Positions 42,180 to 51,692 of a stretch of 64,000 bases of DNA are shown here, piece after piece. Both the position numbers and the translations under genes were made by a program. Numbering within the stretch: the stretch's first letter is position 1; every line of letters starts with the position of its first letter. The DNA comes from Sphagnum compactum (taxonomy: Eukaryota > Bryophyta > Sphagnopsida > Sphagnales), in the NCBI GenBank assembly GCA_965153455.1, contig OZ234502.1:3513267-3577266 (forward strand), in the 5' to 3' direction. The notes beneath the pieces are model-generated. The model was not told the origin of the DNA. It saw only the letters and a program-made list of their open reading frames with translations, and did no database searches.

Positions 42180-42625
42180 AGAGAGTGTCGATCGCCATTT
42201 CCAACAACAAAAGTGGTAAAAAAAAGTTGAGAGAGGAGAAAGGGAACATCAATTGCCATCATTAGTAGCAATAGAACTTAGAGTTTAGGTTGAATTGAGA
42301 GAGAGGGGGTGTCGATCGCCATTGCTCACAGTTGCAAGAGTGTTTAGAAAGAAAGAGAGGAGTAGTAGAGCTCAGAGAGGAGAGAGTTGAGGAAGATGAA
42401 AGAAGGGGTGCCGATCGCCATTGCTAGTAGCTATGAAAGCACTTAGAAAGAGAGAGAGGAACAACATAGTTCAAAGAGAGAAAAATGTTGAGAAAGGTTT
42501 GAGCACGAATTCAGAGAGAGGATAAAAAAATAAGTAAGAAAACATGAAGGTCCAAAGATTGTTGAGAGAGAGGAGCACACGAGCTTAGAAAGATGATAGA
42601 AGGGGCGTCGATCATTGAGTGCAAC
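42180..42625. repeat. degenerate array built around GTCGATCGCCATT
   Basis: GTCGATCGCCATT or a close variant occurs at about 42187, 42250 (decayed to ATCAATTGCCATC), 42311, 42408 and 42606. The copies are separated by GAGAGAGGAG-rich purine tracts and often followed by GCTAGTAGC-like sequence. The GATCGATCGC core stands out as GC-rich in an AT-rich background. Confidence 0.65.
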
Positions 42626-44222
42626 AAGAGAGAAACACAAAGTTCTATGAAGGTTTCCAAACTTCAGATGAAGAGGAGAGAGAACATAAGCTTAGATGAG
42701 CATGGAAGCATAGCTCCCAACCCGACTAAGAGGCATGGAACTTGGTGAGAGTGACGAAAAATTCATGCCCACAAGCATTTATAAGAGGGGCGACAGATTT
42801 GGTGAATGAGACATTACAACATTATCGTTGATCTAGATCCCTAATTTGGGTGCAATTTGAACCCTATGATCAAAAGTGAATGGTTATTTTATCAAAATGT
42901 TTCATCCTAATCTTCAACCAGTTTGATGTTGGGAGTAGATAGCGTTCATTAGTGGGCAGATGTCTCTTTGATTTATGCGACTAAGAGTATGATGGGCTGC
43001 CATGTGTACGATCCATTTTTAAAAATCAACTTTTACCCCTCAAAACTTTGAAGGAGTGTCTCCTCCTCATTTTTGACTGGTTTCGAACGATTTAAATGAC
43101 CATGAGTGCACTTTCTAGTGGGCTACATTTTATCTTCAGACCACAACTGGAAAGGAGGCATATTGAGTGAGACAGAGGTGACTGAAACACCATGTGTTCA
43201 GTCGCTGGCCTGTCTACCCTACATTGACATTGAACAAGGCCTAAATTCTTTTTGTCCCCCAATGTTGGTGGTAAAATGAGTTTCATCTTGAGTTTTAAGT
43301 TTGCTTTCACTATTGGCGTCACTACTGCAATTACTATTCAACAAGTTTTTTCAATAGTGTGCTATAAATGCATAACTTCAGCATTTGAAACCCAGGTTTA
43401 ATTAAATTCTCTCACTTTGTGAATGACCAACATTTAGGGTTAAAAAAGGGTTTCTGGGTGAAATAAGGGTCCAGAAGCAAGGTTATTTTAAGGATAACTT
43501 TAATATGTTAAAGCGAATATTGAGAATGCATTTCAGCTTCAGAAGATCATATTATTCTTTTCAAGCTGCTTATGTATTTCAGCTTCAGAAGACCATATGC
43601 TTCTTGTGATTGTGAAAGAAACATTTGCAGAAGACTTATTGGACTACTGTGTGGGTCACATTACCATCTAGTATCTGCTCCAAAATAATTGGAAAAAATG
43701 CCCACCCAAGGGACAGACAGCTAGTTCAGATGAGACAAACAACAAAAACCAATAGTGCCCCTCTCCCCAACCCCTTCATTTATTCCAACTATTAATTTCC
43801 TTTATTAATGTCCAGATTCTGACAGAGAAGATGTCCAGATGTGTGCCAAGTTGGAAGTTTACAAGGGCAGATCTATTAGGCAATAGCCATTGGAAAAAGA
43901 CCATGAGTCAGGTCTGACCAATGGCCATTATCTGACGTAGTTGGCACTGGGGATAGGTTCAGCCACATCATGAGGAACTTGGTAGACTATTTGCTAGACC
44001 TCACAATTGTTCTATGTGCTAATCACATGCATTTCAAAGAGAGGTTGACCCTAAGTAGCTTAGGGGGGAAGGTGGAAGCTTTCTTGAGTGACAATGACGT
44101 TCTCAAATATCATTCAACTCTGTGATTCTAAGTTTTAAAATGAGATACATGATAACATATTTTAGCAGTGGCCCTGGGATTTAAATTTTAAAAAATAAAG
44201 ATAAAAACTGGTTGAAAGCAAT
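42626..44222. other. intergenic stretch
   Basis: No gene or transposon was recognised. A short duplication, TTCAGCTTCAGAAGA-CATAT, occurs at about 43533 and 43578. Confidence 0.4.
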
Positions 44223-44281
44223 GGCTGAGGTGAAAGGGCTTTAACTTTGGCTGAGGTGAAAGGGCTTCAACTTTGGCTGAG
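44223..44281. repeat. 26-bp tandem repeat, two copies and a partial
   Basis: GGCTGAGGTGAAAGGGCTT starts at 44223 and again at 44249 with one difference. A third GGCTGAG begins at 44275. Confidence 0.85.
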
Positions 44282-44296
44282 ATAGTGCAGCTTTTC

Positions 44297-44580
44297 AACT
44301 TTACACCTTGCATGGAATTATAGTGCATTGTGAATTGGAGAATGCAACACCCAACTCCCCGATTGCAAATCCAGGCAAAGAGGTAGCACAATGGATTACG
44401 GTGGTCGTTCATTATGAGCATGCATGCACAGACACTGTATCAACTTTACACCTCTTATCAAATTATAGTGTGTTGCTGATGGAGATCCACAACAAAATAG
44501 TTGGCCCAGGAATCTGGGCAAAAGGGGCAATGGTGGTGGTGGTTCATGATGAGCATGCATGCAGAGAACTCTATCAAGTT
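44297..44580. repeat. two-copy tandem duplication, unit about 144 bp
   Basis: CAACTTTACACCT begins at 44297 and 44440. AATTATAGTG, GGAGA, CAGG-AA, GGCAAA-GG and GAGCATGCATGCA (about 44417 and 44562) follow in order in both. The frame is open across both copies on the plus strand (44308-44646) but has no recognised domain. Confidence 0.75.
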
Positions 44581-46362
44581 CCATGCCTAAAACTTGATCA
44601 ACAGATTTCACTTGGTTTGCTGGAACCACAGTTGCACCCCCAATAAAACTTGGGTCAAGAGTTCTCAAATTATCATTGGCAGAGCTGCATAGTTGTAAGT
44701 TGCAACCCAAACAAAACTCAATCAAGAGTTCTTGACTGAGTTCTTGACTTAACCCAACAAAAACAGCATACATGATATTGGGTACATAGTACATACCTAC
44801 AAAGTAGTAAGACAACAACCCTCCTGAGTAGCATTAAACTCAATCAATTTAGATCCCACCCATACCCATCTACAACAAGACCTAAGAAGCTGTGAGTCCT
44901 TTGTTGGCCATCCATTGCTTCAGTTGGTTTCGGCCTATTGTCTTTACGTTCTTGTGCAATACCCTGTTTTCCCCATCTCATACTTTGACTCAAGATTCAA
45001 GAACTCAAGATTCAATCCTTTGACGTACGATGTACATTTTTTCAACAATCCAATTTGGCCCGAAGATCATAAAAGTTAGTATGATCAGTAAGTCTGCTAT
45101 CTTTATCATATTTTATCATCAAGGAACTTCTGGACAACCATATCAAATTCTACAAATGAAATGGAACTGTGTCTACACATGATCACATAAGCTTCTGGGA
45201 GAGGTTGCCAAATTCTATAGGTATTTTTGCTGGAACCCAGCTGAGTCTGAACAGGGGTTTCAATTGTTTTGTCTTTTTTTGGGGGGCTGGGGTTGTACTG
45301 AAGTAGTGTGTTTCATCTTGGATGTTATGAGATTTCAATACACATACCTAAGTGAAACAAGAGCCCTTATTTGACCCCAAAGTTATTTGTGTGTATGTTT
45401 TTATCTGTGACTATGTTAATATTGATAGTGTTGAGGATTGCTCTAGTAGTGCATGATACAAGAGGGAAAATTCATACCAATGAAAGGAGAGAGATCTCAT
45501 AATGGGAGCACTGACTTATAAGCATCTGGTAGTCCAGAATTGTTATGCAACAGTGAAACAGGAAAGAAGATAAAGAGACCCAAAGGTCTCAGAGATGGAA
45601 CATATCTATGATATGCAGAGAAATCTTGACAAGCTCTGAAGGAGATTGACCCAATGATGAGTTGCGGTTACAATGTTACAACCTTCAGGAGTTCAGCTCA
45701 TTTCTCAAAATGTCGACCCTCACCTTCATCATCAAAAGCAGTGCATACAATCTGCCATGAGACTAAGGAGATAATAAAAATAACAAGCAAAATAAATTAA
45801 AAGGGAAGTTAATTCCTCATGGCTCATGAGCAGTTCTTTTTTTAAGGACCAATTATCATTTACAAAAAAATTGGGAAAGCTTTGGAATTTTTTTTTCCTA
45901 ATGTGAATACAACTAATTTTGCAACCAAAATTTCAAGATCACAAAACTGAAAAAAGAAACTCTACTCATTAGCATCATATAGACCTCCTCAGGAGCTCAT
46001 TTGAATCCTCATGACCGAGAGACAATAAATTCCCTTGTGTTCTTTTCAACCCAGGAAAGAACAAAATAAAACACCCAAAATTCAGATCAAAAAGTTGAAG
46101 AGAAGAATTAACTAGAGCTAAACATTAACATTTTTGTCAAGATCATTACAAAAGATCATCACTAAACACAAGGATTCAATAAAATATACAGAAAAGAAAG
46201 TCTGACAGACACTTTACTTCCAGACCCAAAAGAATGTCAATATTTCACACCCAAAAGAATGTAATCTTTTGCCCTTGCACAAAGCTGTGGAGATCATTAG
46301 ACAATGAATGAGAACAAAGCTCAGATGCTCCTGGAATGTGCCATAAGCGAGATTGTGTGTAT
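44581..46362. other. intergenic stretch right of the duplications
   Basis: No gene was recognised. The rightmost part may belong to the 3' untranslated region of the leftward-reading RING gene. Confidence 0.4.
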
Positions 46363-46640
46363 TTAGCATGAAGCTTAAGACCAGAGTGTGTAGTTAGCAC
46401 AGAGCTACAGCTTAAGAGAATGTGTAATTACCACACAGCTGCAGCTTAAGAAAGTGTGCAATAATTAGCATGCAGCTGCAGCTTAAGAAAGCATGTGATT
46501 AGCACAGAGCTGCAGCTTAAGAAAGTGTGTAATTAGCACACAGCTGCAGAGGAGCTGCAGACTCCTGTGTGTGATTACCGCAGAGCCTGCAGGAGCTTGA
46601 AAAGTGTGTGTGTGTACTTAGCACAGAGCTCCAGGAGTTT
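46363..46640 (-). repeat. 34-bp minisatellite covering the stop codon and 3' UTR of the RING gene
   Basis: Seven or eight units. In coding-strand sense each carries AGCTCTGTGCTAA (or a variant) followed by TTACACACTTTCTTA, with PstI-like CTGCAG joints. The unit nearest the gene supplies the last codons and the TAA at 46618-46620. The following units repeat the same CTGTGCTAA in the 3' UTR. Unit length varies from about 34 to 44 bases. Confidence 0.85.
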
Positions 46641-49239
46641 CTTTGCAACTAGCAGCATCCTGGAGCACTAGTGGAAGTGGTGGTGGTGGTGGCGGGGGAG
46701 TTGCAGCTGAATACACTACTCTCCTGTCACGCCCCACAAGCCAATTTAGTGTGTACCTTTTGCTCTTGGAGCCACCTCCAGCTCCTGCTGCAGCAGCCAT
46801 AATGGATTGATCAGTACAGCTGCTTGAGCTGCTCATGTCGAGCTTCCAGCTCTCACAAGAAGATGTTGTTGCTGCTGCTGTTGTTGTTGTAGTAGAAGAA
46901 GGCACATCCCACACTTGCAGATGCTGCTGGTCATCAGAGACATTTAAGCCTGAAGTCTCTGAAAGTGATCTTCTGAACAAGCTGCTCATGACAGTACTGC
47001 TGGTCTTTGCTGCCTGATCTGGTAGCCGGCTCAGAGATGAGGATCTTCTCGCAAGCCAGTCCTTGTTAGTGTACAGAATAGCTTCTTCATCTCCTGTAGC
47101 TGCTAGTAGCTTTGCCCGTGGAATTGCTGCACCATTTGTGCTGGATTGATCTGTGCGTAGAAGTTTAGCTCGCACTGCTGCTTGGAAGCGAGCTCGGAAG
47201 GATTGTCCTGGAGTTTGAGGTTGAGAATCGGAAGTAACTGCTGCAGACTGAGATTCTTCTAGTTCTCGATTTTGCTGGGACTCCGACCAGTAGCCAGAGC
47301 GGGATTCATCGTCAGCTTCAAAATAAAAGCTTCCTGAAGGAGTCTCGAAGTAGATGCTTCGCCCAGAACCTGCAGCTTCGAAGTATGCAGTGCTTCGCCC
47401 AGAAGCTGGAGCTGCTTCGAAGTACACGCTTCGGCCAGAAGGAGCTTCCGAGTAGTCGGAGTGGACTTCTTCTTCTTCTTCGTCTCCTTCGAGGTCGGCG
47501 GCCTCGATCTTAGATTCCATGTTGTTGTTGATGCAGTCAGTCCACTGACGCTGATGATGATCTCGGAAGACGCGACCAGCGGCGGCGGCTGACGGCGAGG
47601 AGCTGCTGCCCGTGGAGTCGAGAAACGCCACGGGAGAGAAGGCGCTGATGGCGCTTCCAGGACTGGGGCTCAGAAGCTCGCGGACTCTAGACAACGTACG
47701 CGGCGTGTTGTAGAGACCTCGCGAAGCCCAAAACAGATCATCCTTTGCTGCTGCAGCTGGTGTGCCGCCAGCGCTTGCAAGCTCGGGAATGCTGTCAGAG
47801 AGCGCACTTCTGTGTGTGGGTCTGGAAGGAGCCCAGTTTTGAGGTCGACCAGGAAAAGGAGTAGGCGCGATCATGAGCTCCAGATTGGAAGGATCCACTA
47901 CATATTCATAGCTACCCATGGAGTATGATCTTCCTGCAGCACCCCTGCAAATCCTTCGTGCAGCAGCAGCAGTTGATGTCGAAGCTGTACTCGTTCTTTT
48001 CGAAGATTCAGCTGCTGGCCTTGATCTTCTTCCGCCTGCTGTGCAGGCATGAATCTTCATTTTTTTTTTTTGGGAAGAATCCTGCATCATCTTCACCTTC
48101 CCGAGCTCGACTGTCAGAATCTTGCACATGCCATTGGAGTCAGTGACTCTGACCGTCGGAACTAGGGGACTTGGCGTACTGATCGACTCGGGCTCCTCCT
48201 CCACTTGAATCTCGCATTGATCTTCTTCTTCATCTTCTTCAGCTGCAGAAGCTTCACGCATTCTGAAGCTGGATTCACATAGATTGGATCCACCGCGACG
48301 CAAACTTGATCCTGCTGCAGCTGGCCGGAAGCTTGGTGCTCGAAAACTACCCGCTTGCAGCTGATGATCTGCTACAGCAACCGACGCTCCAGCCAGTGTA
48401 CTGTTGCTTGAGGTCCCCGCGTGATCCGCGATCTCCGCTGCTGCAGATCCTACCATCGGATCAGGCAACAGGCTGCGGCGACAAAGAGGGCAAGTGGAGT
48501 TGGAAAGAAGCCAAGTATCTATGCATTCTAAATGAAATGCATGTTTACATTTAGGAAGCAACCTGAGACGATCTTCTTCACCGAATTCATTCAAGCAAAC
48601 AGCGCAATCTGCGCTATCTTTCAAGCCACGGATGGAACCGTAACAAAACACAGGAAGAGTGTCGATGAAAGCCTGCTCCACGCCTGCATCGTGGAGATGG
48701 AAGAGATGCTGCAATTGGCCGTGGAGAGCACTTATTGCAGCGGCGCTCTGATCATAATATTGTGCAGCCAGAAGCTCATGGCTTCTTCCAGCTTGACTAG
48801 CTGCCGAGGATATACCACCCGCGCGGCCCCTCCTACTACTTCTGCCCAGACAGCGCGCAAGAAGATGAAGAAACCCTGACAGGATGAACACCACACTGAG
48901 GATCACCACTACCACTAGCACACTTGGGTTTATGTGCGACGCCGTGGTGCTCACACCTGCTGGTGAGGTACTAGTCGGAGCTGCTGTTGCTGCTGCAAGA
49001 ACGTCGAGTGAGCTAGCCGTCGTCGACGCATACAGGAGCTGCTGGTGGCCGTTGGAGCTGTCGAAACTCGTAGCAGCTTCTGCTCGATCCTGGACTAACT
49101 GTAGCACGCGGCGGCCAACACTAGATGACACCAGCTGATTGAAAGCGGAAGAGGCGTGCACACCACCACCAACACTAGACATAACCAGCCTAAAACCTCC
49201 TGCAACACAAACTAAGAAGACGAGGTGAGCCTTCAACAT
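46618..49239 (-). CDS. ATL-type RING-H2 E3 ubiquitin ligase (ATL13/46/47-like)
   Basis: A single-exon gene of 873 residues. It has a hydrophobic N-terminus (residues 1-20), a Ser/Ala-rich luminal segment, and a membrane helix at about 105-126. The GLD-like motif (GVEQAFIDTLPVFCY, 186-200) and a RING-H2 finger at 212-253 follow, with spacing C-x2-C-x15-C-x-H-x2-H-x2-C-x10-C-x2-C, exactly the ATL pattern. The finger and its approach (IDTLPVF, DCAVCLNEF, RLLPKCKHAFH, CIDTWLLSNSTCPLC) fit the ATL13/46/47 group. So do the downstream segments LTVELGKVK (375) and RSYSMGSYEYVVD (437). These ligases sit in plasma or internal membranes and pass ubiquitin from an E2 to substrates; the substrate here is unknown. 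The length is about double that of Arabidopsis members, owing to Ser/Ala-rich and acidic low-complexity tails. Lack of introns is normal for ATLs. The ATG at 49239 gives the signal peptide. Confidence 0.93.
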   Translation of the reverse strand: MLKAHLVFLVCVAGGFRLVMSSVGGGVHASSAFNQLVSSSVGRRVLQLVQDRAEAATSFDSSNGHQQLLYASTTASSLDVLAAATAAPTSTSPAGVSTTASHINPSVLVVVVILSVVFILSGFLHLLARCLGRSSRRGRAGGISSAASQAGRSHELLAAQYYDQSAAAISALHGQLQHLFHLHDAGVEQAFIDTLPVFCYGSIRGLKDSADCAVCLNEFGEEDRLRLLPKCKHAFHLECIDTWLLSNSTCPLCRRSLLPDPMVGSAAAEIADHAGTSSNSTLAGASVAVADHQLQAGSFRAPSFRPAAAGSSLRRGGSNLCESSFRMREASAAEEDEEEDQCEIQVEEEPESISTPSPLVPTVRVTDSNGMCKILTVELGKVKMMQDSSQKKKMKIHACTAGGRRSRPAAESSKRTSTASTSTAAAARRICRGAAGRSYSMGSYEYVVDPSNLELMIAPTPFPGRPQNWAPSRPTHRSALSDSIPELASAGGTPAAAAKDDLFWASRGLYNTPRTLSRVRELLSPSPGSAISAFSPVAFLDSTGSSSSPSAAAAGRVFRDHHQRQWTDCINNNMESKIEAADLEGDEEEEEVHSDYSEAPSGRSVYFEAAPASGRSTAYFEAAGSGRSIYFETPSGSFYFEADDESRSGYWSESQQNRELEESQSAAVTSDSQPQTPGQSFRARFQAAVRAKLLRTDQSSTNGAAIPRAKLLAATGDEEAILYTNKDWLARRSSSLSRLPDQAAKTSSTVMSSLFRRSLSETSGLNVSDDQQHLQVWDVPSSTTTTTAAATTSSCESWKLDMSSSSSCTDQSIMAAAAGAGGGSKSKRYTLNWLVGRDRRVVYSAATPPPPPPPLPLVLQDAASCKETPGALC
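47314..47439 (-). repeat. in-frame SGRS-x-YFEA peptide repeat within the RING gene
   Basis: Residues 601-642 contain SGRSVYFEAA, SGRSTAYFEAA, SGRSIYFETP and SGSFYFEA, about 11-13 residues each. They follow an acidic run (DLEGDEEEEE) and precede RSGYWSES. The DNA copies differ, so this is not fresh slippage. Confidence 0.9.
48060..48071 (-). repeat. 12-base A homopolymer in coding sequence
   Basis: The coding strand has twelve A in a row, encoding most of QKKK at residues 390-393. The frame is intact on both sides: conserved family motifs occur at 375 and 437. Confidence 0.9.
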
Positions 49240-49477
49240 TGTCGACAGCGCCGCTCATGCAGAAGAAGATCCCAAAACCTGCTTCACCCCGCGACAGTCT
49301 CTTATTGCTACTACTTCCACTGCAGCTTGCTTGCTCGTCTTATGATTCTGCTGCTGCAAGTGCCGCCGCGGTATATGAAGGTACCGCCGGACCTGCTGCC
49401 CTTCCTCCTCCAACCGCATTTGGAATACAGTCCCGTGATCGATCCATCGATCACAAGCTCATGCTTCCAAGCATCTG

Positions 49478-49500
49478 CAGCAGCAGCAGCAGCAGCAGCA
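49478..49500. repeat. (CAG)n microsatellite in the RING leader
   Basis: Seven full CAG units plus CA on the plus strand, so (CTG)n in the transcript, about 240 bases upstream of the RING start codon. Confidence 0.9.
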
Positions 49501-50230
49501 TCATCATCCTACACATGATAAACTCAAAAGCTGCTTGCTCAAGCAGCCCCCAATCTCATACGAATCTCGCGTCTCACGTCTCAATACAAAAGGATGCATC
49601 CTCCGCTCGATTGCAGACACTCTGCTCACGATGAAGAACCTCGAAAAACACAGGAGGCACCTAGCTACTGTCACAAACCTCCTACTGATCACAGAAGAAG
49701 AAAACAACAAAAACAAACAACAACGAGGAGGAGGAGGAGTCACAAGCTCCACAAACCCAAAACAAAACGTTGGTAACAATACAATGTACTACAAAACTCC
49801 AGATCACTTCACGACACGCAGCATTTCCAACAGATCCCCAACAAAACACTGAAACATACAGAGACTGCCCACAAAAAACAGGAAAGACAAAAACAAGGAG
49901 CACACGGAGTGAAGAAACAGATAATACAACAGTAGACCTAGAAGAAGAAGGGGAGGAAGAAGAAGATAAGGAAAGCTAGAACAGCACAAGAGAAGAACAA
50001 CTTCACTGAGAAAAATTACAACAACAACAAATAAGATAAAAAAACCAAAAAGAAGAAGAGGAGGAGCAGTTGGGTAGTGTGTCAGAACATCATCGACAAC
50101 AACTTGCGAAAGGAAAAATTACACAAGCAAATGATGTGAAGAAGAAAAAGGACACAAACATAGAACTGCACTGCAAGAGAAAGAAGAACTGAAGATGAAC
50201 TGCATTAATTGTAATAATCATTACTTACAT

Positions 50231-50253
50231 CAACAACAACAACAACAACAACA
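50231..50253. repeat. (CAA)n microsatellite
   Basis: Seven uninterrupted CAA units followed by CAG, upstream of the RING gene. Confidence 0.9.
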
Positions 50254-50642
50254 GAGGATGCATTGCATAATGATCATTGCAACAACAAGGAATAAGCAGA
50301 GGAAGAGGAAGAAGAACAAGAAGAAGAGCCAGTTGGGGGTTGGTGGGTGGACGCGGGAGTGTGAGAGAGAGAGAGAAAGAAACAGAACTCCCGCAATGGC
50401 AATAAGAATTGCACTTGGGAAATTAGGAATTTTTTCAACTAAGAATTAAGAATTCAACTTAATTATATCTGACTCCGTCTGCTAATCAAAGGGGTTTGCA
50501 GCAGGATTAGCAAAGGACATTAATTAAGTTGTGCCATTGAATTTGTCCGTTCCAGTCATTAATACACCCACCATCCTCCATACAACCCTTCTTGTATTAT
50601 CGAGCCCTTGTTGTACACACCAGTTTGAAAAAGTACAAGACA

Positions 50643-50711
50643 CACAGTTGGGTATCATTATTTTTGTCCTTTGGGTACTCAGGAGGTCCCAGGACCATGT
50701 TCCATATATAC
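50643..50711. repeat. direct repeat left of the hAT element
   Basis: CAGTTGGGTATCATT, TTTTTGTCCTTTGGGTAC and TTCCATATATA recur at 51632-51692 with small gaps. The hAT element at 50712 is inserted at the right end of this copy. Confidence 0.85.
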
Positions 50712-51576
50712 CAGTGTTGAGCGAGCGAATCTATTACCCTGATATACCCGTGAGTATATAACAGGGTAAATGTACACACTCTACCTGATTGATATATTTT
50801 TTTAATTACCCTACGCGGCTGATAAATATTACAGACTTACCCTGCCAGAAATTTACCCAATTAGTATACAGTCGAGAATTTACCCTTTACTTGGGGAAGG
50901 TGATTATTTTGACAAAGGTATTTAGACAGCATATGCCAAAACCATTAGGCTATGTAGCATATATCCATTTCTAGGTTTTGTAATTGCATGTGGTTATGAT
51001 CAATTTGATGGAACCATGGTGACTATCTATGAATATGTTTTCTTCTGGCACATAATGTTTATTCGTTAATTATCTTGGAAAAAAATCATATGCTCTTCAA
51101 ACCCCTTTAATATTTTACTATCATTTTCCTTATTTTGCTGTGAATATATATAAATCCTTATTGATTGATTTAATTATATTTTATTGATTTCTTTGATAGG
51201 ATGTTTGAAATTTTATGTGTGCATGTTTGCAATGCCAATTTGCACAACCAATTGCCCTTCTTCTCTTTGAATTCAGCCATACTTTTGTGAATATATTTTG
51301 ACCCTATGTTTATTCACTTCTACCTACATGGTATGTGTAGGGGGGTACATAATGAAATATTTGCCTCTACCCTTTCCCTTCAAATATGATAAATGTTCAT
51401 CATTTACCATTATCTGGATGGATAGATTTGCAAAGCTTTTTTTATACCCTTATCCTTGCTTTGTTTAGAATTATTTTGAAGCCTATTTTACCTTTACCCA
51501 GCTGATATAGTTTTTGAAGAGTTGTAGTTGCCCTTCTCCAGCTGATGTATTTATTGTATACACCTGCCCAACACTG
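50712..51576. mobile_element. non-autonomous hAT element, 865 bp
   Basis: Left end CAGTGTTGAGC; right end, reversed, CAGTGTTGGGC (10 of 11 match). It is flanked by the exact 8-base duplication ATATATAC (50704-50711 and 51577-51584), with T at position 2 and A at position 7 as in Ac-type hAT targets. No transposase frame. The interior is AT-rich with many TACCC and CTGATATA motifs near both ends, in inverted orientation on the left (TACCCTG and CAGGGTA around 50735-50768). These are plausible subterminal binding motifs. Confidence 0.9.
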
Positions 51577-51631
51577 ATATATACCCTGGTTGGTCATGTA
51601 GTAATACCCTTGGTGTGAAAAATACATACAT

Positions 51632-51692
51632 ACAGTTGGGCATCATTTATTGTTTTTGTCCTTTGGGTACGTTAGAACCACGTTCCATATAT
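51632..51692. repeat. direct repeat right of the hAT element
   Basis: Second copy of 50643-50711. It lacks a short GGTCCCAGG-containing segment and is followed by TATAAATACGCC where the first copy has the hAT target. A further weak copy of CATACAGATGGGTATCATTA starts at about 51808. Confidence 0.8.

Larger units (their letters stand above)
49240..50460 (-). promoter_or_regulatory. leader and promoter region of the RING gene
   Basis: This lies upstream of the RING start codon. In sense orientation it is CT/GTT-rich, with TTCTTCTTC and TTGTTGTTG tracts, typical of plant 5' leaders. It contains several short upstream frames. It holds a (CAG)n run at 49478-49500, a (CAA)n run at 50231-50253 and a GA tract near 50363-50372. 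Transcription start and any leader intron could not be placed. Confidence 0.5.

Noticed and set aside
50735-51590. TACCC-rich motifs as interstitial telomere repeats
   Set aside because: The plant telomere unit is TTTAGGG/CCCTAAA; the motifs here are irregular TACCC variants inside an hAT element.
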